A stretch of DNA of 64,000 bases from an uncultured Bacteroidales bacterium (GCA_902768435.1 CACXLJ010000017.1:1-64000), one strand, 5' to 3'. Shown: positions 35,411 through 43,470, numbered from the stretch's first letter. Translations and numbers: made by a program. The notes: a model not told the origin generated them from the sequence alone.

Positions 35411-35490
35411 CTATTCTTCGTGATGGCGGTTTAGCGAAGTTGCTCACAACTTCGGGTTGTAATTATACCAAACCACTATTCCACTAGGTT

Positions 35491-36492
35491 TTAGCAGGCT
35501 TTGCCGTCGCTGCCGAGCACCTCGATGATTTTGTGCTTGTAGAGTTTCTCCATCTCGTCGCGAGCGGGTCCACAATACTTGCGGGGGTCGAATTCACCGG
35601 GTTTCTCTACGAACACTTTGCGTACAGCAGCGGTGAAGGCCAGACGGCTATCGCTGTCGATGTTGATCTTGCACACAGCGCTCTTGGCAGCCTTGCGGAG
35701 CTGCTCTTCGGGAATACCTACTGCATCGGGCATCTTGCCGCCGTGGGTGTTGATGATGTCAACATATTCCTGGGGTACCGATGAAGAGCCGTGGAGCACG
35801 ATGGGGAAGCCGGGGAGTTTCTCCATGATGGCGTCGAGCACATCGAATGCCAATGGAGGAGGAACGAGCTTGCCAGTCTTCGGGTCACGGGTGCACTGCT
35901 CGGGTTTGAACTTGTAGGCACCATGGCTTGTGCCGATTGAGATAGCGAGCGAGTCGCAACCTGTGCGGGTAGCAAAGTCGATCACTTCTTCGGGCTTGGT
36001 GTAGTGCGATTCCTCGGCCTGCACTTCGTCTTCAACGCCTGCGAGCACGCCCAGCTCGGCCTCAACGGTCACATCGAACTGGTGAGCATAGTCCACAACC
36101 TTCTTGGTCAAGGCAATGTTCTCTTCATAGGGCAGTGAACTGCCGTCGATCATCACGCTCGAGAAACCGAAGTCCACGCAGCTCTTGCACAGCTCGAAGG
36201 TATCGCCGTGGTCAAGGTGCAAACAGATTTGCGGATGCTCCCAACCCAGTTCCTTGGCATACTGCACAGCGCCCTCGGCCATGTAGCGCAGAAGCGTTTG
36301 GTTAGCATAGTTGCGGGCACCTTTCGAAACCTGCAGAATGACAGGCGACTTGGTGTCGGCAGCAGCCTTGATGATAGCCTGGAGCTGTTCCATGTTGTTG
36401 AAGTTGAAAGCGGGAATTGCATATCCGCCATTGATAGCCTTGGCAAACATCTCGCGGGTGTTGACAAGACCTAAATCCTTATAATTCACCAT
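35491..36492 (-). CDS. fba: Class II fructose-bisphosphate aldolase
   Basis: A 333-residue zinc aldolase of glycolysis and gluconeogenesis. Key parts are AIPAFNFNNMEQLQAII, HLDHGDTFELCKSCVDFGFSSVMIDGS with Asp94 and zinc ligand His95, EAELGVLAGVED, SIGTSHGAYKF and VLHGSSSVP (zinc ligands), and NIDSDSRLAFTAAVRK. Length and motifs are those of the longer Bacteroidota form. It stands alone with its own terminator; a -7-like element TAACTTTG lies at 36583-36576. Confidence 0.96.
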   Translation of the reverse strand: MVNYKDLGLVNTREMFAKAINGGYAIPAFNFNNMEQLQAIIKAAADTKSPVILQVSKGARNYANQTLLRYMAEGAVQYAKELGWEHPQICLHLDHGDTFELCKSCVDFGFSSVMIDGSSLPYEENIALTKKVVDYAHQFDVTVEAELGVLAGVEDEVQAEESHYTKPEEVIDFATRTGCDSLAISIGTSHGAYKFKPEQCTRDPKTGKLVPPPLAFDVLDAIMEKLPGFPIVLHGSSSVPQEYVDIINTHGGKMPDAVGIPEEQLRKAAKSAVCKINIDSDSRLAFTAAVRKVFVEKPGEFDPRKYCGPARDEMEKLYKHKIIEVLGSDGKAC

Positions 36493-36641
36493 AGTTTTGA
36501 ATATTTAGTTGTTTAAAAAAACGATTATACTAATTCTACAATATTGTCATGAGGAACATTCTCTAGTTCAAAGCACAAAGTTAACAAATAATCGTCAAAT
36601 AGCACCCTATTGACGCGATAAAAATTCAAAAGAAAGTCAAT

Positions 36642-37133
36642 TCATCTCGGAGGTTTGCCCACGGGGATATCGTAACCCAGCAAGCGGAAAGCCACCTTGA
36701 AGGGAGTTGCCACCTTGCGTGGCTGCGGACCGCCATAGTAGTAGAACAGACGCTGCACATCGAATGAGCGCACCGCCACCAGCTGTGTTTCGCCCGGCTT
36801 GAGCGAAACAGGTACCTCTACCTCACGCTCGTGGAGTACTTCGTCCTGCAGCGAGGAGTAGCGCATGAGCAGGCGTACATGCGAGATGCTGTGACGCGTA
36901 TTGTTAGTCAGGAAAAACGACTCCTTGCTGTCGCCAGCACGCTTGCTGAAGCCACGCATAGTGATGTCGTGCGGGTTGATGCCCGTGATTGAGTCAACGG
37001 CAGTCGAGTCAGCATCGATTTGCTCAATGACAGCCTTAGCGTTGGCCAGTTTGCTCTGCGTGGTGCGTGTGCGTGCCTGAGCGCCAACAGCGACCATCAA
37101 TGCCAGCAATAATATGACGAGTGTATTTTTCAT
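36642..37133 (-). CDS. Exported protein of unknown function (third gene of an envelope operon)
   Basis: A 163-residue protein with a signal peptide (about 1-20, ends GAQA). The C-terminal half reads as a small beta-sandwich (FFLTNNTRHSISHVRLLMRYSSLQDEVLHEREVEVPVSLKPGETQLVAVRSFD), the pattern of periplasmic Ig-like domains. I do not recognise a named family. Its ATG overlaps the stop of the preceding gene by 4 bases, so it is translated together with it. Confidence 0.8.
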   Translation of the reverse strand: MKNTLVILLLALMVAVGAQARTRTTQSKLANAKAVIEQIDADSTAVDSITGINPHDITMRGFSKRAGDSKESFFLTNNTRHSISHVRLLMRYSSLQDEVLHEREVEVPVSLKPGETQLVAVRSFDVQRLFYYYGGPQPRKVATPFKVAFRLLGYDIPVGKPPR

Positions 37134-37732
37134 AGATATCTCACAGTCTTAAAAGCATTTCCATTACCGTCGAGCGGATAAATCTTCTTGAATCCCACTG
37201 GCAGTTTCTCCTCTTCCTTTTCAGGAATGACCGAAATGCCGCGGAAAATGGTGGAGAAGATGCGTGCAAAGTTAACGCGCACCTTCACCTTCCAGTGCGG
37301 CGGATCGAAGGTGAGCGAAGTGGCATCGGCATTGAGCGTGGCCACACACTGGGCAGGCGAGGCAAGCGTAATCTTGCTGCGTTCGGTGTAGAGCCACAGG
37401 CGGAACTTGTTGTCGACAGCGCTCTCCTCGATAAAACCCACCACGGTGCCCGGCAGCAGTTCCAGATCGGTGCTTTCGAGCAGAATGAGGCGGTAGCCTA
37501 TGTTGTGCTCGCCCTTCCACTTCTCAATGGCGAGCGTCATTTCCTCGTCGGGATAATACCAGATGCCCTCCAACGGTTGCATGTCGCTCTCGGCAAAGCG
37601 CGCCTTCATCAGTTCGGTGTCGATGCCAGGCAGCACCACCGACTGCGGCGGCACATCGGCGGCACGCACGGCAAGGGCCATAACACAGGCCCAAGAAACC
37701 ACCATCAAATATTTAGTGAAGCATTTCATCAT
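37130..37732 (-). CDS. Exported protein of unknown function (second gene of an envelope operon)
   Basis: About 200 residues, read from the tandem ATG codons at 37732/37729 that overlap the DUF3078 stop. The much longer frame to 37894 lies inside that gene and is rejected. MKCFTKYLMVVSWACVMALAVRA is the signal peptide. The mature part has LEGIWYYPDEEMTLAIEKW and VGFIEESAVDNKFRLWLYT, a lipocalin-like pattern, and ends KKIYPLDGNGNAFKTVRYL. No family is recognised with confidence. Both ends overlap neighbours, so the three genes are one translational unit. Confidence 0.8.
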   Translation of the reverse strand: MMKCFTKYLMVVSWACVMALAVRAADVPPQSVVLPGIDTELMKARFAESDMQPLEGIWYYPDEEMTLAIEKWKGEHNIGYRLILLESTDLELLPGTVVGFIEESAVDNKFRLWLYTERSKITLASPAQCVATLNADATSLTFDPPHWKVKVRVNFARIFSTIFRGISVIPEKEEEKLPVGFKKIYPLDGNGNAFKTVRYL

Positions 37733-38982
37733 CAGTTGGTCGAGAAGCGGTAAGTGAGGCCTAAACTCAAAATCTCCTTCAGCTGCCAGTACTTCCAGTC
37801 GGCATGCCAGGGATGCGACTTGTCGTAGCGCAGGTGAACATAGAGTTTGGTGTTCAGGTGACGGGTAATGGAGAAATCGAAGGTATTCTCCCAATCACCC
37901 TGCACATACTCATAGTTGGTGAAGGCATAGAGCCTCGAGGTCCAAACGATGTTGTCGCGTATTTTCCAGTTGAGTTTTGCCTCCAGATTAGAACCGAAGC
38001 TGTGCTTGGTGTGATGGCCCTCATCGATGCCAAAGGTTGTGGGATTGAGCCGGTCGATGTCGCGGCAAATCTTGAGGTTATACGACAGCGGTGCAAGAGA
38101 GAGGGTAAAAACCTTGGTCTCGTACTTATCCTTATAATTATAGGTCATACCTAAACCCACATTGAGTTCGGCAGGCGAGAGAAACGAAGCGGTCATGGTG
38201 CTGGTGTTCGATTTGTAGTTGTTGAAGAACTGCGTCTTGAACAGCAGCGTTGCCGAGTAGTACCAGTTTTTCACTGCCTTGTAGCCCAGTTGTGAGGAGA
38301 ACTGAAAATTGTCTTCGTTGATGGCATATTTGCGCAGCGAGTCGTTGTGTGCCGTCATCACGCCCAGTTTGTACTGCAGCGAGTTGTTGAAGAGCCACTT
38401 GGGGTGCAGCACCTGATTGAGGTTGCACTCCCATAGCACATCGAGCAGCGCATTGATGTTGTTCTCGCCACCCTGATACCAGTTGTCGCTCACATAGGCC
38501 TGCGTGAAGTGCAGCGAGCCTTTGAAAGTGTGAAGCCAGTTGTGAGGCTTAATGTCCACTTTCTCGACCTCGACAACCACCGGTTCGGTCTCAACAGGAG
38601 TAATCACCAGGCGGCTTTTTGAAAGGTCGGCCCCCACGGCATATTCCTCGGGCGGTTCGGGCAACGATGCCATGTTATATTTCACCAGCTCAGGGTTCTC
38701 GATCATAGCGCCATAGCGCAAGGCATTTTCGCGCCGACGCTTGGTTTGAGCCTCTTTGAGCCATTCGTTTTCAGTCTCCAGGTGCAAACCTTGGGCAGTG
38801 ACAGGCACGCCGAGCTGCGGCAAGGTGAGCAGCGAGTCGGGGGTCTGCTGGCGTTCGAAGATGAGCGGCATGAGCAGCGTCGAGGCTTGAATGCTGTCGG
38901 GCGCCTGGGCATTTGCAGCCTGCGGCATCAGCATCGCGGCAATCAGTATGGTGCTGAGAAATATGGTTCTGAGTGCTTTCAT
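37732..38982 (-). CDS. DUF3078-family outer membrane protein
   Basis: A 416-residue protein from the ATG at 38982, which gives the signal peptide MKALRTIFLSTILIAAMLMPQAANA; the frame upstream to 39030 lies over the promoter. The family core begins at WLHTFKGSLHFTQAYVSDNWYQGGENNINALLDVLW and continues with alternating strands (YKLGVMTAHNDSLRKYAINEDNFQFSSQLGYKA, YYSATLLFKTQFFNNYKSN) to a C-terminal LGLTYRFSTN. It is predicted to be an outer-membrane beta-barrel. First gene of the three-gene envelope operon; the function is unknown. Confidence 0.87.
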   Translation of the reverse strand: MKALRTIFLSTILIAAMLMPQAANAQAPDSIQASTLLMPLIFERQQTPDSLLTLPQLGVPVTAQGLHLETENEWLKEAQTKRRRENALRYGAMIENPELVKYNMASLPEPPEEYAVGADLSKSRLVITPVETEPVVVEVEKVDIKPHNWLHTFKGSLHFTQAYVSDNWYQGGENNINALLDVLWECNLNQVLHPKWLFNNSLQYKLGVMTAHNDSLRKYAINEDNFQFSSQLGYKAVKNWYYSATLLFKTQFFNNYKSNTSTMTASFLSPAELNVGLGMTYNYKDKYETKVFTLSLAPLSYNLKICRDIDRLNPTTFGIDEGHHTKHSFGSNLEAKLNWKIRDNIVWTSRLYAFTNYEYVQGDWENTFDFSITRHLNTKLYVHLRYDKSHPWHADWKYWQLKEILSLGLTYRFSTN

Positions 38983-39006
38983 CGCTACATAATAATGATT
39001 AGAATA

Positions 39007-39038
39007 CAAAGTTAGTGAAAAAAAGCGCATGGTGCAAA
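39007..39038 (-). promoter_or_regulatory. Promoter of the DUF3078 operon
   Basis: On the minus strand, TTTG (39038-39035), a 20-bp spacer and TAACTTTG (39014-39007). Confidence 0.7.
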
Positions 39039-39128
39039 TGGGAGTTGAGGAGAGTCTCTCATTAAAGAAAAATCATTTCGCCCACATTTATGTCATTTTG
39101 GCTTGATTCCCAAATAGTTAGGCGAAAA

Positions 39129-39166
39129 TTTGTCACAAAAATGGTCAAATTGTCCATGTTTGTCAC
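39129..39166 (+). promoter_or_regulatory. Paired TTTGTCAC sites upstream of the hsp20 promoter
   Basis: TTTGTCAC occurs at 39129-39136 and again at 39159-39166, 30 bp apart (about three helical turns), with an imperfect palindrome atggtcaaattgtccat between them. They lie 25-60 bp upstream of a sigma-54-like element, where an activator could bind. This is inference. Confidence 0.4.
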
Positions 39167-39189
39167 CTATCAATAATGGCATTGCAAGG

Positions 39190-39205
39190 TGGCACACAGT
39201 TTGCA
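39190..39205 (+). promoter_or_regulatory. Sigma-54-type -24/-12 promoter of hsp20
   Basis: TGGCAC-ACAGT-TTGCA matches the RpoN consensus TGGCACG-N4-TTGCW at all positions but the last G of the first box, with GG (39191-39192) and GC (39203-39204) exactly 10 bp apart. Predicted start near 39216, giving an 81-base leader with AGGAG at 39283-39287 before the ATG. Confidence 0.65.
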
Positions 39206-39296
39206 ATATTCAACAGTGAACCTGCAAAGCAAAACGCAGAGCAGGAGAACAAAAAACTGATTTTATAAACAACTTAAAGAATAGGAGATTAGAACT

Positions 39297-39728
39297 ATGT
39301 TAATTCCAAGAAGAAATCAAAACTGGTTACCCGATGTGTTTAACACACTTTTTGACACCGACATTATGCCAAAATTCAACGCCACAGCCCCGGCTATCAA
39401 TGTGATTGAGAAAGAGGGTGAGTATGATGTGGAACTTGCCGCTCCTGGCATGACCAAGGAAGACTTCAAGGTGACTCTCGACGAAGAGGAGAACCTTGTG
39501 GTAGCACTGGAGAAGAACACCGAGGAAAAAGAAGAGGACAAGGAGACAGGTCACTACCTGCGTCGCGAATTCTCTTACACCAAATTCCACCAGACCCTGT
39601 TACTGCCCGAGGATGTTGACCGCGAAAAGATTGCAGCCAGCGTAGAGAATGGCGTGCTCACCGTGGTGCTTCCCAAAAAATCGGCTCAAGAGCTCAAGAA
39701 AGAATCCAAGGTGATCGAGATCATGTAA
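39297..39728 (+). CDS. Hsp20/alpha-crystallin small heat shock protein
   Basis: A 143-residue chaperone that holds unfolded proteins for refolding by DnaK. The alpha-crystallin domain runs from about residue 33 to 130 (AINVIEKEGEYDVELAAPGMTKEDFKVTLDEEENLVVALEK..., then LPEDVDREKIAASVENGVLTVVLPK). The A-x-x-x-n-G-V-L motif and a short C-terminal tail are present. A single-gene unit with a strong RBS, a sigma-54-like promoter and a strong terminator. Confidence 0.96.
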   Translation: MLIPRRNQNWLPDVFNTLFDTDIMPKFNATAPAINVIEKEGEYDVELAAPGMTKEDFKVTLDEEENLVVALEKNTEEKEEDKETGHYLRREFSYTKFHQTLLLPEDVDREKIAASVENGVLTVVLPKKSAQELKKESKVIEIM

Positions 39729-39779
39729 ATGAACATTTTCTAATAGTCATAGCAACGATTTTAAAGAATGAAACGCGCG

Positions 39780-39818
39780 AGCGGCGAGGCTATTGTGGCC
39801 TCGCCGCTTGTTATTTCT
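39780..39818 (+). terminator. Terminator of hsp20
   Basis: The perfect arms agcggcgagg (39780-39789) and cctcgccgct (39799-39808) are followed by tgttatttctt. Confidence 0.85.
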
Positions 39819-39867
39819 TGACTCTGAGAACTCGGACAGGGCATACCCTGTCCCTACAACAAACCTA

Positions 39868-40131
39868 TTAGGATATCACACCATTGTAAAGTTGTTCTAT
39901 AGGGAACATCAAATCCCAATTCTTCCCCCACACCACATTACCATTCTCGATAGAAAAACGACGAAACTTGCGTGGGTCAAGATACTTATTATACTGTGGA
40001 TGTGGATGGCGACGAATAAAATCACCTATATCCACAATTCGTGTGGTATTGTCACTGAAGACAATACTCACTGCCAAATTGCCAACATCAGTGGCACTAA
40101 TTACTTTAATACTTTCCATCTTATTATCCAT
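39868..40131 (-). CDS. DUF2442-family protein
   Basis: An 87-residue protein matching DUF2442: IKVISATDVGNLAVSIVFSDNTTRIVDIGDFI, then the family ending YNKYLDPRKFRRFSIENGNVVWGKNWDLMFPIEQLYNG. It lies one base after the broken DUF4160 gene on the same strand. The DUF4160/DUF2442 pairing is frequent in bacteria and has the size of a toxin-antitoxin pair, but a toxin role is not established. Confidence 0.85.
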   Translation of the reverse strand: MDNKMESIKVISATDVGNLAVSIVFSDNTTRIVDIGDFIRRHPHPQYNKYLDPRKFRRFSIENGNVVWGKNWDLMFPIEQLYNGVIS

Positions 40132-40132
40132 A

Positions 40133-40452
40133 TTACAATTTCTTTTTAATATTAGTACAACGAACCCTTTGTTTCAATACAAAGAATTTTATCCATTTTT
40201 CGATAATATTCTTGTGATACTTCTTGATAAAAGCCATAGCTGTACGATTATCTTTATCTGACAATGCTTCAACTCCTTTCTTTGTCCGCATATTGATCTT
40301 CACAAGCTCTCCATCCATCATGATAAGGTCAAAAATATTCTCTTTATCACCATGTATCACATGAACATGAATTGGTTCATGCTCATTAGAATAGAAATAG
40401 AAGATAAAACCAAATAGAAGATAAAACCAAAATATTCAAAGATTTTAGGCAT
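40133..40452 (-). pseudogene. DUF4160-family gene frameshifted by a 17-bp tandem duplication
   Basis: The start is the ATG at 40452 (MPKIFEYFGFIFY). The 17-bp word aaatagaagataaaacc is present twice in perfect tandem (40395-40411 and 40412-40428). With both copies the frame shifts and stops after about 31 codons. With one copy the frame reads MPKIFEYFGFIFYFYSNEHE, then PIHVHVIHGDKENIFDLIM, the expected N-terminus of the family with its conserved His residues. It then continues without a stop to 40133, giving about 100 residues. The intact part from a GTG at 40360 lacks the conserved N-terminus. Recent slippage or a switchable state is likely. Confidence 0.85.
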
Positions 40453-40518
40453 AGCTTTATTATTTATCCACAAAGATATATAAAAAAAGCAGATTTCCTT
40501 ACTATTTTACAAAAATAA

Positions 40519-41298
40519 TTATTTCAATGGGAAGGGATAGGTGATATCCCATAGGAAGAGGGCATTGCCAGGCATAGAGTTACCAGCCTCGCAGCGGTCC
40601 TGCGCCTCGATGATGCGGCAAAACTCCTGGACTGTGATGCGGTGCCTGCCCACCTCAACAAGCGTGCCCACCACGGCGCGCACCATGTTGCGCAAGAAAC
40701 GGTCGGCTGTGATAGTGAATACCCACTGCTCCCCCACCCACTCACCCGACGACCCGTCGGCAACAGGTTTCACCCGCTCCCAGCGAGCGTGGGTCACGCG
40801 GCAATTGTTGGTCTTCACATCGGTGTGAAGTTTGCTGAACGAGGTGAAATCGGTGTAGCGCAGCAAGTGCTGAGCTGCCTCGTTCATCAGTTCAAAATCG
40901 AGATTGAAATGACACTCCCAACTTAGCGGATACAGGAACGGCGACTTGGCAGTGTGCAAGAAATACTTATATGTGCGGCTGGTGGCATCGAAGCGCGCAT
41001 GGGCATCATCGGCCACAGGAAAGATGGCATAGACTGCCACATTGCGTCCCAGCAACCCGTTCAAACTGCGACACAGGGCGGCAGTGTCGGCAATAGGAGT
41101 TTCGACATCAAAGTGGGCATACATCGTGCGGGCATTCACGCCCGTATCGGTGCGGCCCGCCCCCGTCACTGCCACTGTTGTGCGCAACACGGTGGCAAGT
41201 GCCTGTTCAAGCACCTGCTGCACCGACGTGTCGTGTGGCTGAATCTGCCAGCCGTGAAAGTCGGCACCGTTATATGCCAGCCTAATGAAGTATCTCAT
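40519..41298 (-). CDS. truA: tRNA pseudouridine(38-40) synthase TruA
   Basis: A 259-residue enzyme that isomerises uridines 38-40 of the anticodon stem. YNGADFHGWQIQP near the start and GRTDTGVNARTMYAHF with catalytic Asp51 are diagnostic, followed by FLRNMVRAVVGTLVEVG in the C-terminal domain. Length is normal. A perfect 14-bp hairpin lies 10 bp upstream of its start. Confidence 0.96.
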   Translation of the reverse strand: MRYFIRLAYNGADFHGWQIQPHDTSVQQVLEQALATVLRTTVAVTGAGRTDTGVNARTMYAHFDVETPIADTAALCRSLNGLLGRNVAVYAIFPVADDAHARFDATSRTYKYFLHTAKSPFLYPLSWECHFNLDFELMNEAAQHLLRYTDFTSFSKLHTDVKTNNCRVTHARWERVKPVADGSSGEWVGEQWVFTITADRFLRNMVRAVVGTLVEVGRHRITVQEFCRIIEAQDRCEAGNSMPGNALFLWDITYPFPLK

Positions 41299-41308
41299 TT
41301 TTAGTATT

Positions 41309-41341
41309 CAAGTTTCTAAAGCCGTCTGCTTTAGAAACTTG
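41309..41341 (-). promoter_or_regulatory. Perfect hairpin in the truA leader
   Basis: The arms caagtttctaaagc (41309-41322) and gctttagaaacttg (41328-41341) are perfectly complementary with a 5-base loop. It is between speA and truA, 10 bp from the truA ATG, with no T-run. It may attenuate speA read-through or control truA translation. Confidence 0.5.
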
Positions 41342-41355
41342 AAGTTTAGGGTTTT

Positions 41356-41380
41356 ATGCGAGCAAGCTCGCGGTTGAGGG
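41356..41380. repeat. 25-bp dispersed repeat, inverted copy
   Basis: This is the exact reverse complement of 13459-13483, and contains the palindrome cgagcaagctcg. Confidence 0.85.
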
Positions 41381-41389
41381 TTAAGGAGG

Positions 41390-43309
41390 TTATTCCTTCT
41401 CGAGATAGGTGTAGCCATAAAGGCCCGAGCGGAAGTTGCGCACAAAGTCGTTGCCCTCCTCGCTCGTGATCTTGCCTGTGCGAATCGACTCTGAAACCCA
41501 CGACTCCACATTGCGCACCAGTTGTTTGGGGCTGAACTGCACATAGTCAAGCACCTCGGCCACAGTTTCGCCGTCGATTACCTGGTCGATTTCGTAGTGA
41601 TCCTTGAACACATCGATGTGCACAGCATTGGTGTCGCCAAACAGGTTGTGCATGTCGCCCAGAATCTCCTGATAGGCACCCACCATAAACACGCCCAGAT
41701 AGTAGTGCTCACCTGGCTTGAGGCTATGCACCGGCAAGGCGTGCGACAGGCCCGACGACGAAGTAAAATTGGCAATCTTGCCATCGCTGTCGCAAGTGAT
41801 ATCCTGAATGGTAGCCATGCGCGAAGGCCACTCGTTGAGGCGTGCCAACGGCACCACGGGGAACACCTGGTCGATAGCCCATGAGTCGGGCAGCGACTGG
41901 AACAGCGAGAAATTGCAGAAGTACTTCTCAGGCAACATCTTCGACACGCTGCGCAACTCCTCGGGTGCGTGCTTCATGTCGTTGGTAATGAGGTGCACCT
42001 CTCGGGCGATGGACCAGAAGAGTTTCTCGACCAAGGCACGCGTGCGCAGGTCAATCAGGCCCAGGCTGAAGCGGTCGAGCGCCTCCTCGCGAATCTGGAG
42101 CGCGTCATGCCAGTCCTCAAGCAGTCGGCCCTTATTGATTTTGTCGTAAATCTCATAGAGGTCCTTCACCAGCTCGTTATCGCCCTCGTCGACCGTGTCG
42201 TTCTTGTCGTCCCACTCGGGCAAGCCAGCGGTTTCCAGTGCCTCAAGCACTAGAATGCTATGGTGTGCTGTGAGTGAGCGGCCACTCTCGTTGATGATGT
42301 TGGGGTGCTTGAGAGCGTTCTTTTCGCAGGCATCCACAAAGGTATATACAGCATCGTTCACATACTCCTGAATGGTGTAGTTCATCGAGTGTCCGCTGGC
42401 ACTGTTGCGCGAACCGTCGTAATCCACGCCCAGACCGCCGCCAATGTCCACAAAGTCGAGCTCAAAGCCCATCTTGGTGAGCTGCACATAGAATTGCGAA
42501 GCCTCGCGCAACGCATTCTTGATGCGGCGAATCTTGGTCACCTGGCTGCCAATGTGGAAGTGGATGAGTTTCAGGCAATCCATCATCTTGTTCTCCTTCA
42601 GGAAGTCGAGCGCCGTGAACAGTTCGCTGGTGTTCAGGCCAAACTTGCTGCGGTCGCCACCGCTTTCTTCCCACTTGCCGCTGCCGCTGCTCGAGAGTTT
42701 GATGCGAACGCCCACATTGGGCCTAATGCCCAGGCGCTTTGCAACATCGGCAATGAGTTTCAGCTCGTTAGGTTTCTCGACCACCAGGAAAATGCGACGA
42801 CCCATCTTCTGAGCCAGCAGAGCCAGTTCCACATAGCCCTTGTCTTTGTAGCCGTTGCATATGATGAGCGAGTTGGCGCTAATGTCGGCCATGTTGATGG
42901 CAAGCACAGCGTGGAGCTCGGGTTTAGAACCCGCCTCAAGGCCAATGTTAAACTTCTTGCCATGGCCCACAATCTCCTCCACAACCTGACGCATCTGGTT
43001 CACCTTGATGGGATATATCACAAAGTTTTCGGCCTTGTATTCATATTCCTTCGCAGCTTTCTTGAAGCAACTCGAAATTTTCTCGATGCGGTTATCGAGA
43101 ATGTCGGGGAATCGCAACAGTATGGGCGAGGTGATGTTACGCGCCCGCAGTTCGTCCATGACATCGATCAGGTCGACGGCCACGCATGTCTGCTTGGGTC
43201 TCACTTGCATGTGTCCTTTCTCGTTGATGGAGAAGTATTTGAGTCCCCATCCTTGAATGTTGTAGAGTTCGGCGCTGTCTTCAATGCGCCATTTGTTGAT
43301 GCTCGACAA
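41390..43309 (-). CDS. speA: Biosynthetic arginine decarboxylase
   Basis: A 639-residue PLP enzyme that turns arginine into agmatine, the entry to putrescine and spermidine synthesis. It belongs to the large SpeA type. Visible parts are WRIEDSAELYNIQGWGLKYFSINEKGHMQV, the PLP lysine region FVIYPIKVNQMRQVVEEI, LEAGSKPEL, KLIHFHIGSQVTKIRRIKNALREA, DIGGGLGVDYDGS and NESGRSLTAHHSILV. Length agrees with the family. A consensus promoter lies about 35 bp upstream. Confidence 0.97.
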   Translation of the reverse strand: MSSINKWRIEDSAELYNIQGWGLKYFSINEKGHMQVRPKQTCVAVDLIDVMDELRARNITSPILLRFPDILDNRIEKISSCFKKAAKEYEYKAENFVIYPIKVNQMRQVVEEIVGHGKKFNIGLEAGSKPELHAVLAINMADISANSLIICNGYKDKGYVELALLAQKMGRRIFLVVEKPNELKLIADVAKRLGIRPNVGVRIKLSSSGSGKWEESGGDRSKFGLNTSELFTALDFLKENKMMDCLKLIHFHIGSQVTKIRRIKNALREASQFYVQLTKMGFELDFVDIGGGLGVDYDGSRNSASGHSMNYTIQEYVNDAVYTFVDACEKNALKHPNIINESGRSLTAHHSILVLEALETAGLPEWDDKNDTVDEGDNELVKDLYEIYDKINKGRLLEDWHDALQIREEALDRFSLGLIDLRTRALVEKLFWSIAREVHLITNDMKHAPEELRSVSKMLPEKYFCNFSLFQSLPDSWAIDQVFPVVPLARLNEWPSRMATIQDITCDSDGKIANFTSSSGLSHALPVHSLKPGEHYYLGVFMVGAYQEILGDMHNLFGDTNAVHIDVFKDHYEIDQVIDGETVAEVLDYVQFSPKQLVRNVESWVSESIRTGKITSEEGNDFVRNFRSGLYGYTYLEKE

Positions 43310-43344
43310 TTTCCACTAATTTAAAGGTTGAACAATAATTAACG

Positions 43345-43376
43345 CAAAGATAGTGCAAATCAAGTGCAAATGCAAA
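43345..43376 (-). promoter_or_regulatory. Promoter of speA
   Basis: On the minus strand, TTTG (43376-43373), a 20-bp spacer and TATCTTTG (43352-43345). Confidence 0.7.
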
Positions 43377-43385
43377 TTTCCATCA

Positions 43386-43457
43386 CTAGATGTTCTAGAA
43401 ATTCTAGATAATCTAGATAGGCTAGAAATGCTAGATAGGCTAGAAGGGCTAGGATTC
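43386..43457. repeat. 9-bp-period CTAG array
   Basis: Eight units of 9 bp in exact phase, each starting ctag: ctagatgtt, ctagaaatt, ctagataat, ctagatagg, ctagaaatg, ctagatagg, ctagaaggg, ctaggattc. CTAG is normally rare in bacterial DNA. A four-unit relative is at 6781-6816. Confidence 0.9.
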
Positions 43458-43470
43458 TGCTACAGGTGGG

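Noticed and set aside
35175..35447. 90-codon minus-strand open frame
   Set aside because: It is low-complexity sequence rich in Pro, Ser and Arg, produced by the gcgagggac repeats, and it overlaps the fba terminator.
37733..37894. N-terminal extension of the second gene of the DUF3078 operon
   Set aside because: The extra 54 residues lie inside the DUF3078 gene in another frame, while the ATG pair at 37732/37729 starts a good signal peptide.
42305..43324. 339-codon plus-strand open frame
   Set aside because: It is antisense to speA, which has full family motifs.
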